A stretch of 64,000 nucleotides of DNA from contig NZ_LGHZ01000001.1 in NCBI RefSeq assembly GCF_001266615.1, positions 1-64,000 of the forward strand, in the 5' to 3' direction. The notes beneath the pieces were generated by a model. That model saw only the letters and a list, made by a program, of their open reading frames with translations. It searched no databases and was not told where the DNA came from. Position numbers and translations under genes: made by a program. The DNA comes from Kluyvera genomosp. 1 (GTDB taxonomy: Bacteria; Pseudomonadota; Gammaproteobacteria; Enterobacterales; Enterobacteriaceae). Below, piece after piece: positions 9,655 to 18,932 of this stretch. Position 1 is the first letter of the stretch; each line of letters opens with the position of its first letter.

Positions 9655-10779
9655 TTAACTCTTATTATTCTGTGGGTTCGCGGGGAAAATAGCCCCTAAG
9701 ACAGTCGCTTCAGAGGCACCGGTTACCGAAGGCAGATTCCCCGGCAGGCCAGCAACCGTACGCCAGGCAAGCCAGGCAAATGCCAACGCTTCCATATCGT
9801 CGCCGCTAATACCGTATTCATCGGTGGTGGCCACCTCTGTACCCGCCAATAGCCCGGCCAGACGCGCCATCACCAGTGGATTTCGGCTTCCACCGCCGCA
9901 AACCAGCAGACGATCGCAGCCGCCGCTCAGCAGCACCTGTTCGCTAATCGTGACGGCTGTCAGCTCCGTAAGCGTCGCCTGAACGTCCTGCGGGCGCAAA
10001 CCTGGGTAACGCGCCAGCAGCTGCGCCAACCAGCCATAGTTGAAATACTCGCGCCCGGTACTCTTTGGCGCAGGAGCGGCAAAATACGGGTCGCTCAACA
10101 TATCCTGCAACAGCGGCAGTATGACCTTACCTTCATTAGCCCACTCGGCATCTTTATCGTATGGTTTACCAAGGCTTCGCCAGATCCACGCATCCATCAG
10201 CATATTGCCAGGGCCGGTATCAAATCCCCTCACCGGTTGGCCCGGCACCAGCAGGGAAAGATTGGCAATACCGCCAATGTTGAGGATCATTCGTCGCTCG
10301 CTTTGGTGGGCTAACAACGCCTGGTGAAAGGCGGGGACCAGAGGTGCGCCCTGCCCACCGAGCGCCATATCACGACGGCGGAAATCCCCTACTACGCTGA
10401 CACCGGTGCGAGCAGCAATAATATTGTTGTCACCAATTTGCATCGTGTGCGGCGCATCGCCCTTTGGCTCATGCCAGACCGTTTGTCCATGGCAGCCGAT
10501 AGCAACAATATCCTGAGCCTTGAGATGTTCCTGGGACATTAGCGCAACAATGGCGTCGGCGAATAAATTGCCCAACCGATTATCCAATTGGCCAAGCTGT
10601 GAGAGCGTCAGCGGTTGGCCCTGGCAAATAGCCAGCACCGCTTCTTTCAGCGCAATAGGGATGGGCCATGAAAGGCTGGCCAACTGGGCCACTCTGCTTT
10701 CATCAATAGCGGCGAGGACCACATCCACACCATCAAGACTGGTTCCCGACATCACGCCTATATATCGCCCGGATTTCAT
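9655..10779 (-). CDS. anmK: Anhydro-N-acetylmuramic acid kinase
   Basis: AnmK phosphorylates and opens 1,6-anhydroMurNAc released from peptidoglycan, feeding it to MurNAc-6-P recycling. The 374-residue protein opens with the family GTSLDGVD phosphate-binding motif and has the catalytic-Asp region [17 protein letters not shown]. The C-terminal GGGSRNP motif completes the ASKHA-type ATPase fold. It is divergent from slyB. It works with NagZ, also encoded in this window (51010-52035), in cell-wall recycling. Confidence 0.96.
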   Translation of the reverse strand: MKSGRYIGVMSGTSLDGVDVVLAAIDESRVAQLASLSWPIPIALKEAVLAICQGQPLTLSQLGQLDNRLGNLFADAIVALMSQEHLKAQDIVAIGCHGQTVWHEPKGDAPHTMQIGDNNIIAARTGVSVVGDFRRRDMALGGQGAPLVPAFHQALLAHQSERRMILNIGGIANLSLLVPGQPVRGFDTGPGNMLMDAWIWRSLGKPYDKDAEWANEGKVILPLLQDMLSDPYFAAPAPKSTGREYFNYGWLAQLLARYPGLRPQDVQATLTELTAVTISEQVLLSGGCDRLLVCGGGSRNPLVMARLAGLLAGTEVATTDEYGISGDDMEALAFAWLAWRTVAGLPGNLPSVTGASEATVLGAIFPANPQNNKS

Positions 10780-10912
10780 ACGCCGTCCTTAGTCACGTTT
10801 GCAGGGTTAACACTCCAGCATAAAGTGGCACGTAATGCTATTAAGTAATAATATTTTTTAACAATATAGGTACCAGGCACCATAATTCACTGCGCCTATA
10901 GATTTCACCGCA

Positions 10913-10947
10913 CGTTTAACGTCGGTTAAACCTGTCCGGATTATTAT
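10913..10947 (+). promoter_or_regulatory. PhoP box and -10 element of slyB
   Basis: Two hexamers, CGTTTA (10913-10918) and GGTTAA (10924-10929), are separated by 5 bases. This fits the PhoP direct repeat (G/T)GTTTA-N5-(G/T)GTTTA. A TATTAT -10 element starts 12 bases downstream (10942-10947), the usual geometry at PhoP-activated promoters. slyB is a PhoPQ target in E. coli and Salmonella, so the call rests on both sequence and known regulation. Confidence 0.8.
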
Positions 10948-11049
10948 TTTAAGAATAAATGCGGAGTATATGACCGCGTCGATCAAATACCATATAATTG
11001 TTCAGTAGGGATGCTCATGAGGGCAATTCTGTTGAACTGGAGATTCATA

Positions 11050-11517
11050 ATGATGTTACGCGTATTGGCTGTTTCAATGATTGGTTTGTCCCTGGCTGGA
11101 TGTGTTAGCAACAGCGGCCTGTCTGGCGATGTCTACTCTGCCTCTGAAGCGAAACAGGTCCAGAACGTGACCTACGGTACGATTGTCCACGTCCGTCCTG
11201 TTCAAATTCAAGGCGGCGACGATAGCAACGTTATCGGCGCTATCGGTGGTGCAGTGCTGGGTGGTTTCCTGGGTAATACCATCGGTGGTGGTACCGGGCG
11301 TTCGCTGGCTACCGCAGCAGGCGCAGTGGCAGGCGGCGTAGCCGGCCAGGGCGTTCAGGGTGCAATGAACAAAACCCAGGGTGTGGAACTGGAAATTCGT
11401 AAGGACGATGGCAACACCATTATGGTTGTGCAGAAACAGGGTGATACCCGCTTCTCTGCAGGTCAGCGCGTCGTGATGGCGAGCAATGGCAGCCAGGTGA
11501 CCGTTTCCCCACGCTAA
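11050..11517 (+). CDS. slyB: SlyB, PhoP-regulated outer-membrane lipoprotein
   Basis: SlyB is a small lipoprotein that stabilises outer-membrane proteins under low Mg2+ or antimicrobial-peptide stress. The 155-residue precursor has a signal peptide with lipobox SLAGC. It then has a glycine-zipper segment (about residues 70-105, IGAIGGAVLGGFLGN and related runs) that inserts into the membrane. The ATG at 11050 is favoured by GGAG seven bases upstream and by the E. coli length of 155. A PhoP box lies about 120 bases upstream. Confidence 0.95.
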   Translation: MMLRVLAVSMIGLSLAGCVSNSGLSGDVYSASEAKQVQNVTYGTIVHVRPVQIQGGDDSNVIGAIGGAVLGGFLGNTIGGGTGRSLATAAGAVAGGVAGQGVQGAMNKTQGVELEIRKDDGNTIMVVQKQGDTRFSAGQRVVMASNGSQVTVSPR

Positions 11518-11526
11518 GACTTCCCG

Positions 11527-11560
11527 GCGTACGCGGTTATTTCAACCGCGTACGCTATTT
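11527..11560 (+). terminator. Strong hairpin after slyB
   Basis: A perfect 12-bp stem (GCGTACGCGGTT / AACCGCGTACGC) with a 5-base loop is followed by TATTTTC. It should terminate slyB transcription before the downstream diguanylate cyclase gene. Confidence 0.85.
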
Positions 11561-11743
11561 TCAACTATCCGTATTTCCGCCTTTTCTGCAAATTATATTC
11601 ATATGATGAATATATAAAATCCATTTAGCCACTCTATTATTTGCGCATAAACAATATTTCTTTACAGATAGTCCAGTAAACTATAAAGCATATAGGGCCA
11701 GGATGGCCAAGCTTGCAGCGCTTAGCGTAAACAGGATACATAT

Positions 11744-13111
11744 ATGCTCTTAAAATTCCCTCTCCGGCGTTTTTTGATTTTCATCACGATTACGGCGATA
11801 GGAACATTTGTTCTAAATCATCTTTCACATTCCGTCATACGACACATTCCGGCCATTGCCCCTATTCTATTTCCCACCCTGACCATTTTTTTAATGGTCT
11901 TCCACAGCATGATCGCCGTATTCATGGTCATGAAATACACCTGCGATAAGCATCAGTTGTATCTGATGCCCATCGCCTGTGCCTTCACTGCCTCAGCACT
12001 CCTGATGCTCGGGACCTTAAACAGCTACCCAGGCTGGTTCCTGTGTGGTGGACTGAATCAAACGAATTATAATGATGCGCTAATCTTCTTCTCTTTTCGC
12101 AACATCCTGATGGCGGCACTCTTCATTATTGCCGTCATCCTGTATGCGTTCAAAGAACGTGAAATGCACACCCGTAAAATACATTTAATTATCTTAAGTA
12201 TGATTGTTTCCCTTAGCCTGATAATGATGTATTTAGCATGGCAATACTCCAGCAATAATTTAACGTTGCATGTCGACTTCATTGATAACATTACTTTTAA
12301 GTACACGCATATCTGGAAAGAGTTTTTCGCATGGAGTTTAATTGCAGTCTGGGTTTTCACGCTGCTAACCATATTAGTCGTAACACAATTGCATAATGTT
12401 TTTTGGTATAGCGGCGCATTCTTTTGTGCGTGCTACATATTCACATTGCTCGTTCTTATGGGCGGGGAGAACGTTGCCAGCTACAGTTGGTATCAGGCAC
12501 GGCTGTTTGAAACCATTTCAACACTGTTTTTGATTTTCGTGCTCTTTAGTGATGTCTTCATGCTTTATCGGCACTCCAACGCTAAGTACCTGGACTCGTA
12601 CCAGAACTCTATCCGCGATCCGTTAACACGACTGTATAATCGCAGCTATTTCTATGACTCGTTTACCGCGCTACAGCCTTCAATCGGTCATGGTCATCCG
12701 GTATCAGTTATTGTCAGCGATCTCGACCACTTCAAGCGTATTAACGATCGGTATGGCCACCTGCAGGGTGACAAAGTCATTCAGTTCGTCGCCAAAGTCT
12801 TGCAAGATTCTGTGCGTCAAAACGATATCGCCGCGCGTATCGGTGGCGAAGAGTTTGCCCTACTGCTGGTGAATACTGCGCCGGAAACCGCGCACTCAAT
12901 TGCTGAACGTATACGATTGTCACTCAGTCAGCACGATGCGCTCAGTAGCAACGGTCAGTTGCCGGAGTCAATAACCATCAGCATGGGCGTGTATACGGCA
13001 GAAAGCCTATCAGTATCTGTCGAAGAGTGCGTGCGTCGAGCGGATGAGGCGATGTACCGCGCAAAAGCGGCTGGGCGTAATCGCGTTGAAGTGTGGTGTG
13101 AATTGGCCTAA
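11744..13111 (+). CDS. Membrane-anchored GGDEF diguanylate cyclase
   Basis: The 455-residue protein has an N-terminal membrane domain of about seven or eight helices (residues 1-280), of the MASE4-like kind as far as I can judge. A GGDEF domain follows (about 295-450). The active-site motif GGEEF at 367-371 is intact. An RQND inhibitory I-site (RxxD) lies exactly five residues before it, so it should make c-di-GMP and be product-inhibited. E. coli K-12 has no gene here between slyB and slyA. The leader is AT-rich and the gene is monocistronic, with its own terminator. The sensed signal is unknown. Confidence 0.9.
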   Translation: MLLKFPLRRFLIFITITAIGTFVLNHLSHSVIRHIPAIAPILFPTLTIFLMVFHSMIAVFMVMKYTCDKHQLYLMPIACAFTASALLMLGTLNSYPGWFLCGGLNQTNYNDALIFFSFRNILMAALFIIAVILYAFKEREMHTRKIHLIILSMIVSLSLIMMYLAWQYSSNNLTLHVDFIDNITFKYTHIWKEFFAWSLIAVWVFTLLTILVVTQLHNVFWYSGAFFCACYIFTLLVLMGGENVASYSWYQARLFETISTLFLIFVLFSDVFMLYRHSNAKYLDSYQNSIRDPLTRLYNRSYFYDSFTALQPSIGHGHPVSVIVSDLDHFKRINDRYGHLQGDKVIQFVAKVLQDSVRQNDIAARIGGEEFALLLVNTAPETAHSIAERIRLSLSQHDALSSNGQLPESITISMGVYTAESLSVSVEECVRRADEAMYRAKAAGRNRVEVWCELA

Positions 13112-13113
13112 AG

Positions 13114-13142
13114 AAAAAACCCGCGAGAGTCGCGGGTTTTTT
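13114..13142. terminator. Bidirectional terminator between the GGDEF gene and slyA
   Basis: AAAAAACCCGCGA and TCGCGGGTTTTTT form a 13-bp perfect stem around a GAG loop. T tracts are present on both strands, so it can serve both convergent genes. Confidence 0.93.
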
Positions 13143-13145
13143 ATG

Positions 13146-13580
13146 TCAATCGCGTGACTGTAGGTCGATGATGTTCTGCTCAAGCTTACGAATAAGCGAA
13201 GTCAGCATCCCGAGCTCCTCAGTAGAGATTCCTGCCAGGATGTCGCCGCGAGTGTGATTAATAACCGCTTCCATTTCCTGAATCAGCGGAGCCGCTTTTT
13301 CAGTTAATTTGATGCGCTTGGCACGACGGTCACTAGCACAGGTCTGGCGAGAAATAAGCCCTTTCTCCTCCAACTGGTCCAGAGTCCGTACCAAAGACGG
13401 CTGCTCGATGCCGATCGCTTTTGCCAGTTGGATTTGCGACTGTTCAGGCGGCAGCTGATGAATATTATGCAGCGTGACCCAATGTGTCTGCGTCAGTTCC
13501 AGAGGTTTGAGGCGATGGTCAATCAGAGCACGCCAAATGCGCACCAACCGTGCCAGATCAGAACCTAATGGCGATTCCAA
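13146..13580 (-). CDS. slyA: SlyA, MarR-family transcriptional regulator
   Basis: SlyA is a dimeric winged-helix regulator that antagonises H-NS at many envelope and virulence genes. The 144-residue protein has the recognition-helix segment [19 protein letters not shown] and the wing region [14 protein letters not shown] chose the TTG at 13580. The Shine-Dalgarno AAGGAG (13592-13587) directly abuts the in-frame ATG at 13586, leaving no spacing, but gives an ideal 6-base gap to the TTG and the E. coli length of 144. A palindromic SlyA site lies just upstream. Confidence 0.93.
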   Translation of the reverse strand: MESPLGSDLARLVRIWRALIDHRLKPLELTQTHWVTLHNIHQLPPEQSQIQLAKAIGIEQPSLVRTLDQLEEKGLISRQTCASDRRAKRIKLTEKAAPLIQEMEAVINHTRGDILAGISTEELGMLTSLIRKLEQNIIDLQSRD

Positions 13581-13596
13581 TTTCATCTCCTTATAA

Positions 13597-13608
13597 TTAG
13601 CTTGCTAA
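13597..13608 (-). promoter_or_regulatory. SlyA operator in the slyA leader
   Basis: On the minus strand this reads TTAGCAAGCTAA, the published SlyA consensus with no mismatch. It lies 5 bases upstream of the slyA Shine-Dalgarno and is well placed for autorepression. It may also affect the divergent ydhIJK promoter. Confidence 0.8.
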
Positions 13609-13781
13609 GTTATTATACTGATTTTAGAATAGTGTGCAGTATTTAAATTAGCAAAACAAATGAAAAGCCACGTGCGCGTTAGCCCGCCACATGCATTACA
13701 CTGTTACAAATAATGTATATTTATTTCAAAAGAAGTCACACTATCGAGTCATAACGCTATAATTGCAAAGGATTTTTGTTT

Positions 13782-14018
13782 GTGATATCGAATCTTCACC
13801 TGCCTGGACTACCACTACAAGATCTTGTAGTCGGTGCCTCAATTTATTTTCCCCCTTTATTCAAGGCTGTCCTGCTTGGCTTCCTGTTTTGGCTAATTAT
13901 CCACCGCTGCCTGCGAGACTGGATGTATGCCGGGGACATTTGGCATCCACTGTTGATGGATCTCTCTTTCTTTGCGCTTTCGGTATGCCTTGCGCTGATG
14001 ATTTTGGTTTGGTGGTAA
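13782..14018 (+). CDS. ydhI: YdhI, DUF1656 small membrane protein
   Basis: This 78-residue protein has two hydrophobic segments (about 14-37 and 52-76) and the conserved IYFPPLFKA and WHPLLMDLS stretches of DUF1656. The GTG at 13782 is preferred over the TTG at 13776 because AAAGGA (13767-13772) sits nine bases from the former but only three from the latter; it also gives the E. coli length. It opens the ydhIJK operon, divergent from slyA. Such proteins accompany AaeAB-type aromatic-acid exporters. Confidence 0.92.
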   Translation: MISNLHLPGLPLQDLVVGASIYFPPLFKAVLLGFLFWLIIHRCLRDWMYAGDIWHPLLMDLSFFALSVCLALMILVWW

Positions 14019-14027
14019 TGTAATTCA

Positions 14028-14885
14028 ATGAAAAAATTAAAATATTTCTCAACGCTACTTATCGCAGCGCTCGCAATTCTCGCCGTCTGGCTGGTGTGGA
14101 ATTACTATATGCAATCACCGTGGACCCGTGACGGCAAAATCCGCGCTGAACAGGTCGATATCACTCCACAGGTTTCGGGTAGTATTCTGACGCTCAATGT
14201 CCGCGACAACCAGTTTGTGAAGGCCGGAGATGTGCTGTTTCAGATTGATCCGACGCCATGGCGCATCGCGGTCATGAACGCCGAGGCTAAGCTTGCAAAG
14301 GCGCAATCAGATCTTTCACGCGCCAGCCATGAAGCTGCCCGCCGCAAAGGTCTTTCGGCAAATTTCATTTCCGCCGAGGATTTGGATGCAGCCAATATGG
14401 CACTGAAAGCAGCACAGGCTAATTTTGATGCGGCCCAGGCTGAACGCGAGCACGCGCGTTGGCAGCTCGGCCAAACGGCAGTCAAAGCTCCCGTTGACGG
14501 ATGGGTCACCAATCTCACCACCCGAGTGGGGAACTACGCGTCCATTGGTCACCCAGTGTTTGCCCTCATAGACAGCCACTCTTTCTATGTCGTGGGCTAT
14601 TTTGAAGAGACCAAACTGCGCCATATTCGCCAGGGCGATCGCGCGGACATCGTCCTTTACAGCAACAATCAAAAGTTACAGGGTCACGTATCCAGCATTG
14701 GCCGCGCCATCCACGACCAGAGTCTGACGACCGACGGCACGTTAGTTGCTGACATCAAACCAACTATCCCCTGGGTACGTCTCGCCCAACGTGTACCGAT
14801 TCGCATTGAATTTGATTCTCTGGATAACCATACGCTGCTTGTTGCTGGGACCACCTGCACGGTTTCTATTCAAGGTGATCGGTAA
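14028..14885 (+). CDS. ydhJ: YdhJ, membrane-fusion (HlyD/AaeA-type) efflux subunit
   Basis: The 285-residue protein has an N-terminal transmembrane anchor (residues 8-28) and a biotinyl-lipoyl-like half ([19 protein letters not shown]). A helical hairpin follows (about 85-150), then the second lipoyl half ([19 protein letters not shown]). It is the periplasmic adaptor partner of YdhK. Its TAA shares an A with the ydhK ATG (TAATG). The substrate is not known; AaeAB homology suggests aromatic carboxylic acids. Confidence 0.94.
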   Translation: MKKLKYFSTLLIAALAILAVWLVWNYYMQSPWTRDGKIRAEQVDITPQVSGSILTLNVRDNQFVKAGDVLFQIDPTPWRIAVMNAEAKLAKAQSDLSRASHEAARRKGLSANFISAEDLDAANMALKAAQANFDAAQAEREHARWQLGQTAVKAPVDGWVTNLTTRVGNYASIGHPVFALIDSHSFYVVGYFEETKLRHIRQGDRADIVLYSNNQKLQGHVSSIGRAIHDQSLTTDGTLVADIKPTIPWVRLAQRVPIRIEFDSLDNHTLLVAGTTCTVSIQGDR

Positions 14886-16909
14886 TGGCATTACCCACGC
14901 TGACGTGGAAGTCATTGCCCTGGGTTAAAGCCACCCCGCCGCAGTGGCGCTATGCATTACGTAATGCCATTGCCATGTGCCTGGCGCTTATCGTCGCCTA
15001 CGGGTTGGATCTCGATGAACCGTACTGGGCAATGACATCCGCTGCGGTGGTGAGTTTCCCCACCGTTGGCGGCGTTATCAGTAAAAGTCTCGGGCGTATT
15101 GCCGGCAGTCTGCTTGGCGCCACCGCCGCGCTGATCATCGCCGGACATACCCTCACTGACCCTTGGCTATTTCTGTTTGCGATGTCAGGCTGGCTGGCTT
15201 TTTGTACCTGGGCCTGCGCGATGTACACCAACAACGTTGCCTATGCTTTTCAGCTGGCAGGTTACACCTGTGCCATCATCGCCTTTCCAATGATCAATGT
15301 CGTCGATGCGACCAAGCTGTGGGAAATTGCGCAAGCCCGCGTCTGCGAAGTGATTGTCGGCATTCTGAGCGGCGGGTTGATGATGATGATCCTGCCCAGT
15401 ACCTCCGACGGCAGCGCCCTATTAACCGCGCTTAAAAATATGCACGCGCGTTTACTTGAACACGCCAGCCTGCTGTGGCAACCGGTCACTACCGATGCCA
15501 TTCGTACCGCCCACCAAAGCGTTATCAGCCAGATTCTGACCATGAATCTGCTGCGTATTCAGGCGTTCTGGAGTCACTATCGGCTGCGCCGACAAAATAC
15601 GTTACTCAACTATCTACTCCACCAGCAGTTGCGCCTGACCAGCGTCATTTCCAGTCTGCGCCGCCTGCTGCTGAATTGGCCGGACGCGCCAGAGACAATA
15701 CGTCCGGTGCTGGAGCAACTTCTGCAAGCTTTAGCAAAACCCAGCTGCGATGCTTACACCGTCGCCTGTATTATTGCCCCGCTGGCGCCGCGAGATCCGC
15801 AAAACTATCGTCACCACGCGTTCTGGCATCGACTGCGTTATTTCTGTCGTTTGTACCTCACAACCAGCCGCTGGTTACAGCGATTAGAGAATGCAACTGC
15901 GGTCACTGAATTTACGGTCCCCGCCTCCCCGGCACTGATGCGCCATACCGACCATATTGAAGCGGCCTGGAGCGGTATTCGCACCTTTTTCGCCCTTGTC
16001 AGCGTGGGCGCACTGAGCATCAGCACCCAGTGGGACTCCGGTGCGGCAGCGCTGACGCTCGCCGCCATCTGCTGCGTGCTCTATTCCAACGTGCCATCAC
16101 CGTTTAGTTCACTCACGCTTTTGATGCGCACGCTGGTTCTACTCTCCATCTTCAGCTTTGGCGTTAAATTTGGCCTGATGGTCCAAATCAGCGACCTGTG
16201 GCAGTTTATGCTGTTCCTATTTCCTCTGCTGTTGACCATGCAATTACTGAAGCTGCAAGTACCCAAACAGGCCAGACTGTGGGGGTCACTTATCGTCTTT
16301 ATGGGTTCATTTATTTCTGTCACCAACCCACCGGTTTATGATTTCGGTAGTTTCCTTAACGATAACCTGGCGAAAATCATCGGCGTCGGTCTAGCCTGGC
16401 TGGCATTTGCGGTGTTAACACCCGGTTCTGACGCACGTAAAAGTCGTCGTCATATTCGGGCGTTACGACGTCACTTTGTTGACCAATTAAGCCGTCACCC
16501 AACAAACAGCGAACATAAGTTTGAATCTCTGGTTTATCATCATGTTAGCCAGCTTAGCGCCAGCCAGGATGAACCAGCCCGACGCTGGCTGTTGCGCTGG
16601 GGTGTCGTGCTGCTCAACTGTTCCCATGTGGTGTGGCAACTCCGTGCCTGGGAAGCACGCTCTGACCCACTCTCGCAGGTTCGCGACCTGTGTATCAGCC
16701 TGTTGCGAGATGTCATGAGTGAACGCGGCGTTCAACAGCGGCCGCTGGCCGCAACGTTACAGGAGCTACAGCGAATTTGTGACACGCTTGCGCACCACCA
16801 CCAACCGGCAGCGCGCGATCTGGCCTCTATTCTGTGGCGACTTTACTGCTCGCTTTCCCAGCTTGAAACCGCGCCAACGCCCGGCACGCTGAATGAGCAA
16901 ATGGCTTAA
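14885..16909 (+). CDS. ydhK: YdhK, FUSC/AaeB-type efflux membrane protein
   Basis: The 674-residue inner-membrane protein (E. coli 670) has two hydrophobic bundles (about residues 20-170 and 350-510). Each is followed by a cytoplasmic helical region, the layout of the AaeB/FUSC family. It should form an exporter with YdhJ and YdhI. It overlaps ydhJ by one base. A short GC-rich hairpin follows before the convergent ydhF. E. coli has sodC between ydhK and ydhF; here only 42 bases separate them. Confidence 0.93.
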   Translation: MALPTLTWKSLPWVKATPPQWRYALRNAIAMCLALIVAYGLDLDEPYWAMTSAAVVSFPTVGGVISKSLGRIAGSLLGATAALIIAGHTLTDPWLFLFAMSGWLAFCTWACAMYTNNVAYAFQLAGYTCAIIAFPMINVVDATKLWEIAQARVCEVIVGILSGGLMMMILPSTSDGSALLTALKNMHARLLEHASLLWQPVTTDAIRTAHQSVISQILTMNLLRIQAFWSHYRLRRQNTLLNYLLHQQLRLTSVISSLRRLLLNWPDAPETIRPVLEQLLQALAKPSCDAYTVACIIAPLAPRDPQNYRHHAFWHRLRYFCRLYLTTSRWLQRLENATAVTEFTVPASPALMRHTDHIEAAWSGIRTFFALVSVGALSISTQWDSGAAALTLAAICCVLYSNVPSPFSSLTLLMRTLVLLSIFSFGVKFGLMVQISDLWQFMLFLFPLLLTMQLLKLQVPKQARLWGSLIVFMGSFISVTNPPVYDFGSFLNDNLAKIIGVGLAWLAFAVLTPGSDARKSRRHIRALRRHFVDQLSRHPTNSEHKFESLVYHHVSQLSASQDEPARRWLLRWGVVLLNCSHVVWQLRAWEARSDPLSQVRDLCISLLRDVMSERGVQQRPLAATLQELQRICDTLAHHHQPAARDLASILWRLYCSLSQLETAPTPGTLNEQMA

Positions 16910-16951
16910 CAGGAGAGATGCAGGCGGAGGATTCCGCCTGCGTAAAGCAAC

Positions 16952-17848
16952 TTACGGCACGTCGTAACCCAGAGCGGCTTTGCGAATGCGGAACCATTGC
17001 TGGCGGGTCATGTTGAGCGACTCTGCAACAATTGCCGAACGCACGCGCTCAATCTTACCTGAACCAATAAGCGGCAGCGGCTGCGACGGCAGGCGCATCA
17101 CCCACGCGTACACAACTTGTTCAATACTGCTGGCATTAAGTTCAGTTGCGACCTTCGCCAGCTCATCACGCAGAGGCTGGAATTCATCATCATTAAACAA
17201 ACGACCGCCGCCCAGGCATGACCAGGCCATCGGACGCACACGCAGCTGCTGAAGCTGATCCAACGTGCCATCGAGAATCGTCGGCTGGTGAATCGGCGAG
17301 ATTTCGACCTGATTGGTTGCGAGAGTAAACGGCAGCCGTGACTGCAGCAGCGTAAACTGCGCTGGCGTGAAGTTAGAGACACCAAAGTGACGGACTTTCC
17401 CGCTCTGATGCAGCGTGGTAAAGGCCTGAGCGACTTCATCGGCATCCATCAGCGGATCGGGACGATGAATCAGCAGCAGGTCCAGGACGTCAGTCGCCAA
17501 ATTACGCAGCGATTGTTCGGCGCTGTGAATGATGTGGTTGCTGTCGGTAATGTAGTGCCCAAGCGCATGTTCAGGCTTGGCGGTTGTGGCGATACCGCAT
17601 TTTGTGACGATCTCCATACGTTGACGCAGATGCGGCGCCAGCTTTAGCGCTTCACCAAATGCCGCTTCGCACTGATAGCCGCCGTAAATGTCTGCGTGGT
17701 CCACAGTGGTGACACCGAGCTCCAGATGCTCCTCGATAAAGCTCACCAGCTGGCGGGGAGACATGTTCCACTCCATCAAACGCCAGTAGCCCATCACAAA
17801 ACGGGAAAATTCCGGGCCCTGCGGCGCCAGGGTAATACGTTGAACCAT
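16952..17848 (-). CDS. ydhF: YdhF, aldo/keto reductase family oxidoreductase
   Basis: The 298-residue protein is an aldo/keto reductase TIM barrel. The catalytic Asp-Tyr region appears as VDHADIYGGYQCEAAFGEALK, and the NADPH-binding C-terminal segment as IGSGKIERVRSA. The physiological substrate is unknown. I chose the ATG at 17848 (MVQRITLAPQG) rather than a start 53 codons upstream, because it matches E. coli and has AGGAAGT upstream. It lies on the opposite strand to ydhIJK. Confidence 0.94.
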   Translation of the reverse strand: MVQRITLAPQGPEFSRFVMGYWRLMEWNMSPRQLVSFIEEHLELGVTTVDHADIYGGYQCEAAFGEALKLAPHLRQRMEIVTKCGIATTAKPEHALGHYITDSNHIIHSAEQSLRNLATDVLDLLLIHRPDPLMDADEVAQAFTTLHQSGKVRHFGVSNFTPAQFTLLQSRLPFTLATNQVEISPIHQPTILDGTLDQLQQLRVRPMAWSCLGGGRLFNDDEFQPLRDELAKVATELNASSIEQVVYAWVMRLPSQPLPLIGSGKIERVRSAIVAESLNMTRQQWFRIRKAALGYDVP

Positions 17849-17897
17849 AACCACTTCCTCAATAAATAATTTGCATCGAGTATACGCACTTTTGCGT

Positions 17898-18137
17898 TTA
17901 AAACAGTGAGGGCTGCTGAGGTTCTTCCGCGTCAGGCGCTTTGCCCGTGCGTAATTTGCGCAGCAATCGCTGTCGGCATAGCCGCAGCACCTCCTGCTTT
18001 TGCGCATCGCTCATCGTTTGCCAGTTAAAGCGTTCATCGCGGCTGCGGAAACACCCGCGGCAGAAACCCCGCTCATCCGACTGACAAATGCCCCGGCACG
18101 GACTTTGAACCGGGAAAAACTCCAGTTGCTCCGCCAC
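17898..18137 (-). CDS. ydhL: YdhL, DUF1289 small cysteine-rich protein
   Basis: This 79-residue protein has four Cys in a compact cluster, SPCRGICQSDERGFCRGC, the signature of DUF1289. It also has a basic helical middle (RLCRQRLLRKLR). A metal or Fe-S role is plausible from the Cys spacing but unproven. Length is identical to E. coli YdhL. It is divergent from nemR, and its start lies about 110 bases from the NemR operator. Confidence 0.9.
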   Translation of the reverse strand: MAEQLEFFPVQSPCRGICQSDERGFCRGCFRSRDERFNWQTMSDAQKQEVLRLCRQRLLRKLRTGKAPDAEEPQQPSLF

Positions 18138-18249
18138 GTTAGCCCCCTTTTACCTCGTGATACTCTCATTGAAGACGTTTAATCCGCCGGACGCAACTTT
18201 TCTCCGCCAGGGTGCGGGTCAGGCATCATTTTCAAAAAAGCGGTTGCAT

Positions 18250-18265
18250 TAGACCAATCGGTCTA
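18250..18265 (+). promoter_or_regulatory. NemR operator upstream of nemR
   Basis: A perfect palindrome TAGACC-AATC-GGTCTA lies 14 bases before the nemR start. This is the type of site bound by the TetR-family repressor NemR, and its place at the start of nemRA-gloA supports autoregulation. Confidence 0.85.
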
Positions 18266-18279
18266 TTACAGTTCCTGCC

Positions 18280-18876
18280 ATGAGCAAATCAATTGAACAT
18301 GATACCCGTGAACACATTCTGGCGACCGGCGAGCGTCTTTGCATGCACCGTGGTTTTACCGGAATGGGTTTGAGCGAACTCCTGAAGACGGCGGAAGTGC
18401 CGAAGGGATCGTTCTATCACTATTTTCGTTCGAAAGAGGCGTTTGGCGTGGCGATGCTGGAACGGCACTTTGCCGATTACCATTTGCGTCTGGTTCAGCA
18501 CTTTACGCAAGGTGCGGGGAACTACCGCGACCGCCTGCTGGATTACTACCAGCACACGCTCACTCAGTTTTGCCAGCAAGGGCTTATCAGCGGTTGTCTC
18601 ACCGTGAAACTCTCTGCTGAAGTGTGCGATCTTTCCGAAGATATGCGCGCTGAAATGAATAAAGGTGCCAACCAGATTATGGTTTTGCTGGCGCAAGCGC
18701 TGGAAAATGGCCGTCGTGAGGGATGCCTGAAGTTTGTGGGCGAAGCCGATGCCACCGCGCAGGTCCTTTATTCACTGTGGTTAGGAGCAAACCTGCAGGC
18801 CAAAATGGCCCGTAGCGCTGCTCCGCTTGAAAGCGCGCTGACACACGTCAGGAATCTGATTTCCGCGCCGGACTAA
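18280..18876 (+). CDS. nemR: NemR, TetR-family repressor sensing electrophiles and chlorine species
   Basis: NemR represses nemRA-gloA and is released when Cys residues react with N-ethylmaleimide, quinones, methylglyoxal or bleach. The 198-residue protein has a TetR helix-turn-helix ([20 protein letters not shown], about 30-49). The conserved Cys in [18 protein letters not shown] (the E. coli Cys106 region) is retained. It heads an operon with nemA and gloA. Confidence 0.95.
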   Translation: MSKSIEHDTREHILATGERLCMHRGFTGMGLSELLKTAEVPKGSFYHYFRSKEAFGVAMLERHFADYHLRLVQHFTQGAGNYRDRLLDYYQHTLTQFCQQGLISGCLTVKLSAEVCDLSEDMRAEMNKGANQIMVLLAQALENGRREGCLKFVGEADATAQVLYSLWLGANLQAKMARSAAPLESALTHVRNLISAPD

Positions 18877-18904
18877 TTACCGGCGTTTTTATTTCCTATA
18901 CAAC

Positions 18905-18919
18905 TAGACGACCGGTCTA
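18905..18919 (+). promoter_or_regulatory. Second NemR-like inverted repeat before nemA
   Basis: TAGAC-GACCG-GTCTA lies between nemR and nemA, 14 bases upstream of the nemA ATG. The half-sites match the nemR operator, but the centre is one base shorter (5 rather than 6 bases between TAGAC and GTCTA). It could be a weaker NemR site inside the operon. Confidence 0.5.
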
Positions 18920-18932
18920 CTCAGGAGTCACC

